DNA of 64,000 nt from Ziziphus jujuba (Eukaryota; Streptophyta; Magnoliopsida; Rosales; Rhamnaceae). A program made the position numbers and the translations under genes. The stretch lies in NCBI RefSeq assembly GCF_031755915.1, contig NC_083383.1, positions 15,985,001 through 16,049,000 of the forward strand, in the 5' to 3' direction. Positions within the stretch are counted from its first letter, which is position 1, and every line of letters starts with the position of its first letter. Below are positions 62,938-64,000 of this stretch, one piece after another. The notes below the pieces were generated by a model. That model was not told the origin of the DNA. It ran no database searches and saw only the letters and a program-made list of their open reading frames with translations.

Positions 62938-64000
62938 CAAGGTTCAAAATTTTGGTATCAGTAGAAATATCGAAGGTTCAAAATATAAAAATTTTCATAG
63001 AAATATCGGAAAGTATCGAATATTAATAAAAATTTACAAAAAATGATGGAAATTTATTTTTAAAAATGGAAATGTTGGTTGAAACTTTAGTACTAGCTTA
63101 TTTAAACAATCAATTACCAAATTGATTATAAAAATTGTAAAAATATTGAATAGATATTATATTTTTCTTAATCAATTGAATTTATGGTAAACGGTAACGA
63201 TAATAAATAAATTATTATTGATAAAAATATGCAAAAAAAATATTTATTTGATAAATTGTTTATTAATTAAGATAAAACAATCATTACAATTACATTATAT
63301 TTCATAAATATCATCTCAATACTCATAGAATTTTTAGATAATTGAAAATTATTAGTATCTTTCTCGTTTTCATTTTGAGATATGAAATGTGAAAAGTAAT
63401 TATTAAAAGATGTATCTTCTTAATAATTTTTCATGTAATTATTAATATGTCAACTATAAAGATTTTGTATTAAATATAGTTGTACTTGATATTTAGTATA
63501 ATATATTCTATCATCTTTTTATTTTTATTTGCTTAATGTTATTGTTTTAAATGCTATCAATATCAATTATACATAATATTGTATTTCCATATTATTATTT
63601 TATATTATTATTTTTCATTCTTATATAATCAATTTTTAACTTGTAATTATGGGATTCTAATTAATCTATTTTATATCAAATGTATAGCAAGTATATATAT
63701 ATTTTATCGATGAATAAAACTTATTAAGGTTATTAAATTCAATTTACTACGTTTTATTTATATAATTAAATACTTAAAAAACAATTAAAAGGTTAAAAAA
63801 ACTATCACTAACGTAAAGGTAATTTCGTAAAATAATTTACTAAACGTTAATAACTTTTTTAAATTTTTTTATAAAAAAATTTAAAAATTTTTATAGATAT
63901 TTTCAAAATTTCCATGGAAAATTTTAGAAATTTATATGGAAATTTTCAAAATTTCGATAGATATTATAGATTTTTTAAGCAAATTATTAAGGTATATTTT
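62938..64000. repeat. Very AT-rich repeat interrupting the MULE remnant
   Basis: Begins with GTTCAAAATTTTGG and AGAAATATCGAAGG-type motifs (62941-63020). Near the window end (63850-63985) similar motifs occur in opposite orientation (AATTTCCAT, TTTCGATAGATATT). This suggests a non-autonomous element with loosely inverted ends. No coding capacity. The right boundary may lie outside the window. Confidence 0.45.

Overview
The window is nuclear DNA from a flowering plant, most likely a eudicot. The evidence is GT-AG introns with T-rich acceptors, an AT-rich background full of poly(A)/poly(T) runs and AT microsatellites, plant-type LTR retrotransposons primed by initiator tRNA-Met, and four clearly plant loci. 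I cannot name the species from sequence alone.

Layout, left to right. Bases 1-6765 are a decayed Ty3/gypsy retrotransposon on the + strand, with gag and pol broken by stops and frameshifts and a 3' LTR reduced to about 43 bp. Bases 6766-12400 are AT-rich intergenic DNA with two adjacent foldback (MITE-like) elements at 10.05-10.8 kb. A small intronless gene for a secreted eight-cysteine-motif protein (DC2.15/hybrid proline-rich family) lies at 12507-12860. Bases 14.4-18.7 kb hold an old, deleted Ty1/copia relic on the - strand. Just beyond it, with a 5-bp target duplication, sits a young and nearly intact copia element (18906-25090) whose two 1035-bp LTRs differ at only about four positions. 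Repeat-derived DNA and a 0.5-kb MITE follow to 27.8 kb.

At 28.3-28.45 kb there is a MIR396 hairpin that no protein ORF reveals. Bases 28.5-34.9 kb are gene-poor. A ten-exon gene for an EREX/EREL1-type PX-domain Rab5-effector-like protein runs from 35201 to 43022 (+). It is convergent with a six-exon adenine phosphoribosyltransferase gene (48538 to 44837, -). From 49 to 60.8 kb I see no convincing gene, only AT-rich DNA with several short tandem duplications and microsatellites. The last 3 kb hold a broken Mutator-like transposase N-terminus, interrupted by a very AT-rich repeat that runs to the window edge.

The genes do not form a pathway: a cell-wall or lipid-transfer-like protein, a growth-regulating microRNA, an endosomal trafficking protein and a purine-salvage enzyme are neighbours by chance, as is usual in plants. 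I found no sign of a previously undescribed biological system. The most informative items are the MIR396 locus, the recent copia insertion with a single in-frame stop, the gypsy element with its very asymmetric LTRs, and the cluster of foldback elements and tandem-duplication scars. All repeat and homology calls were made by eye, without database search.
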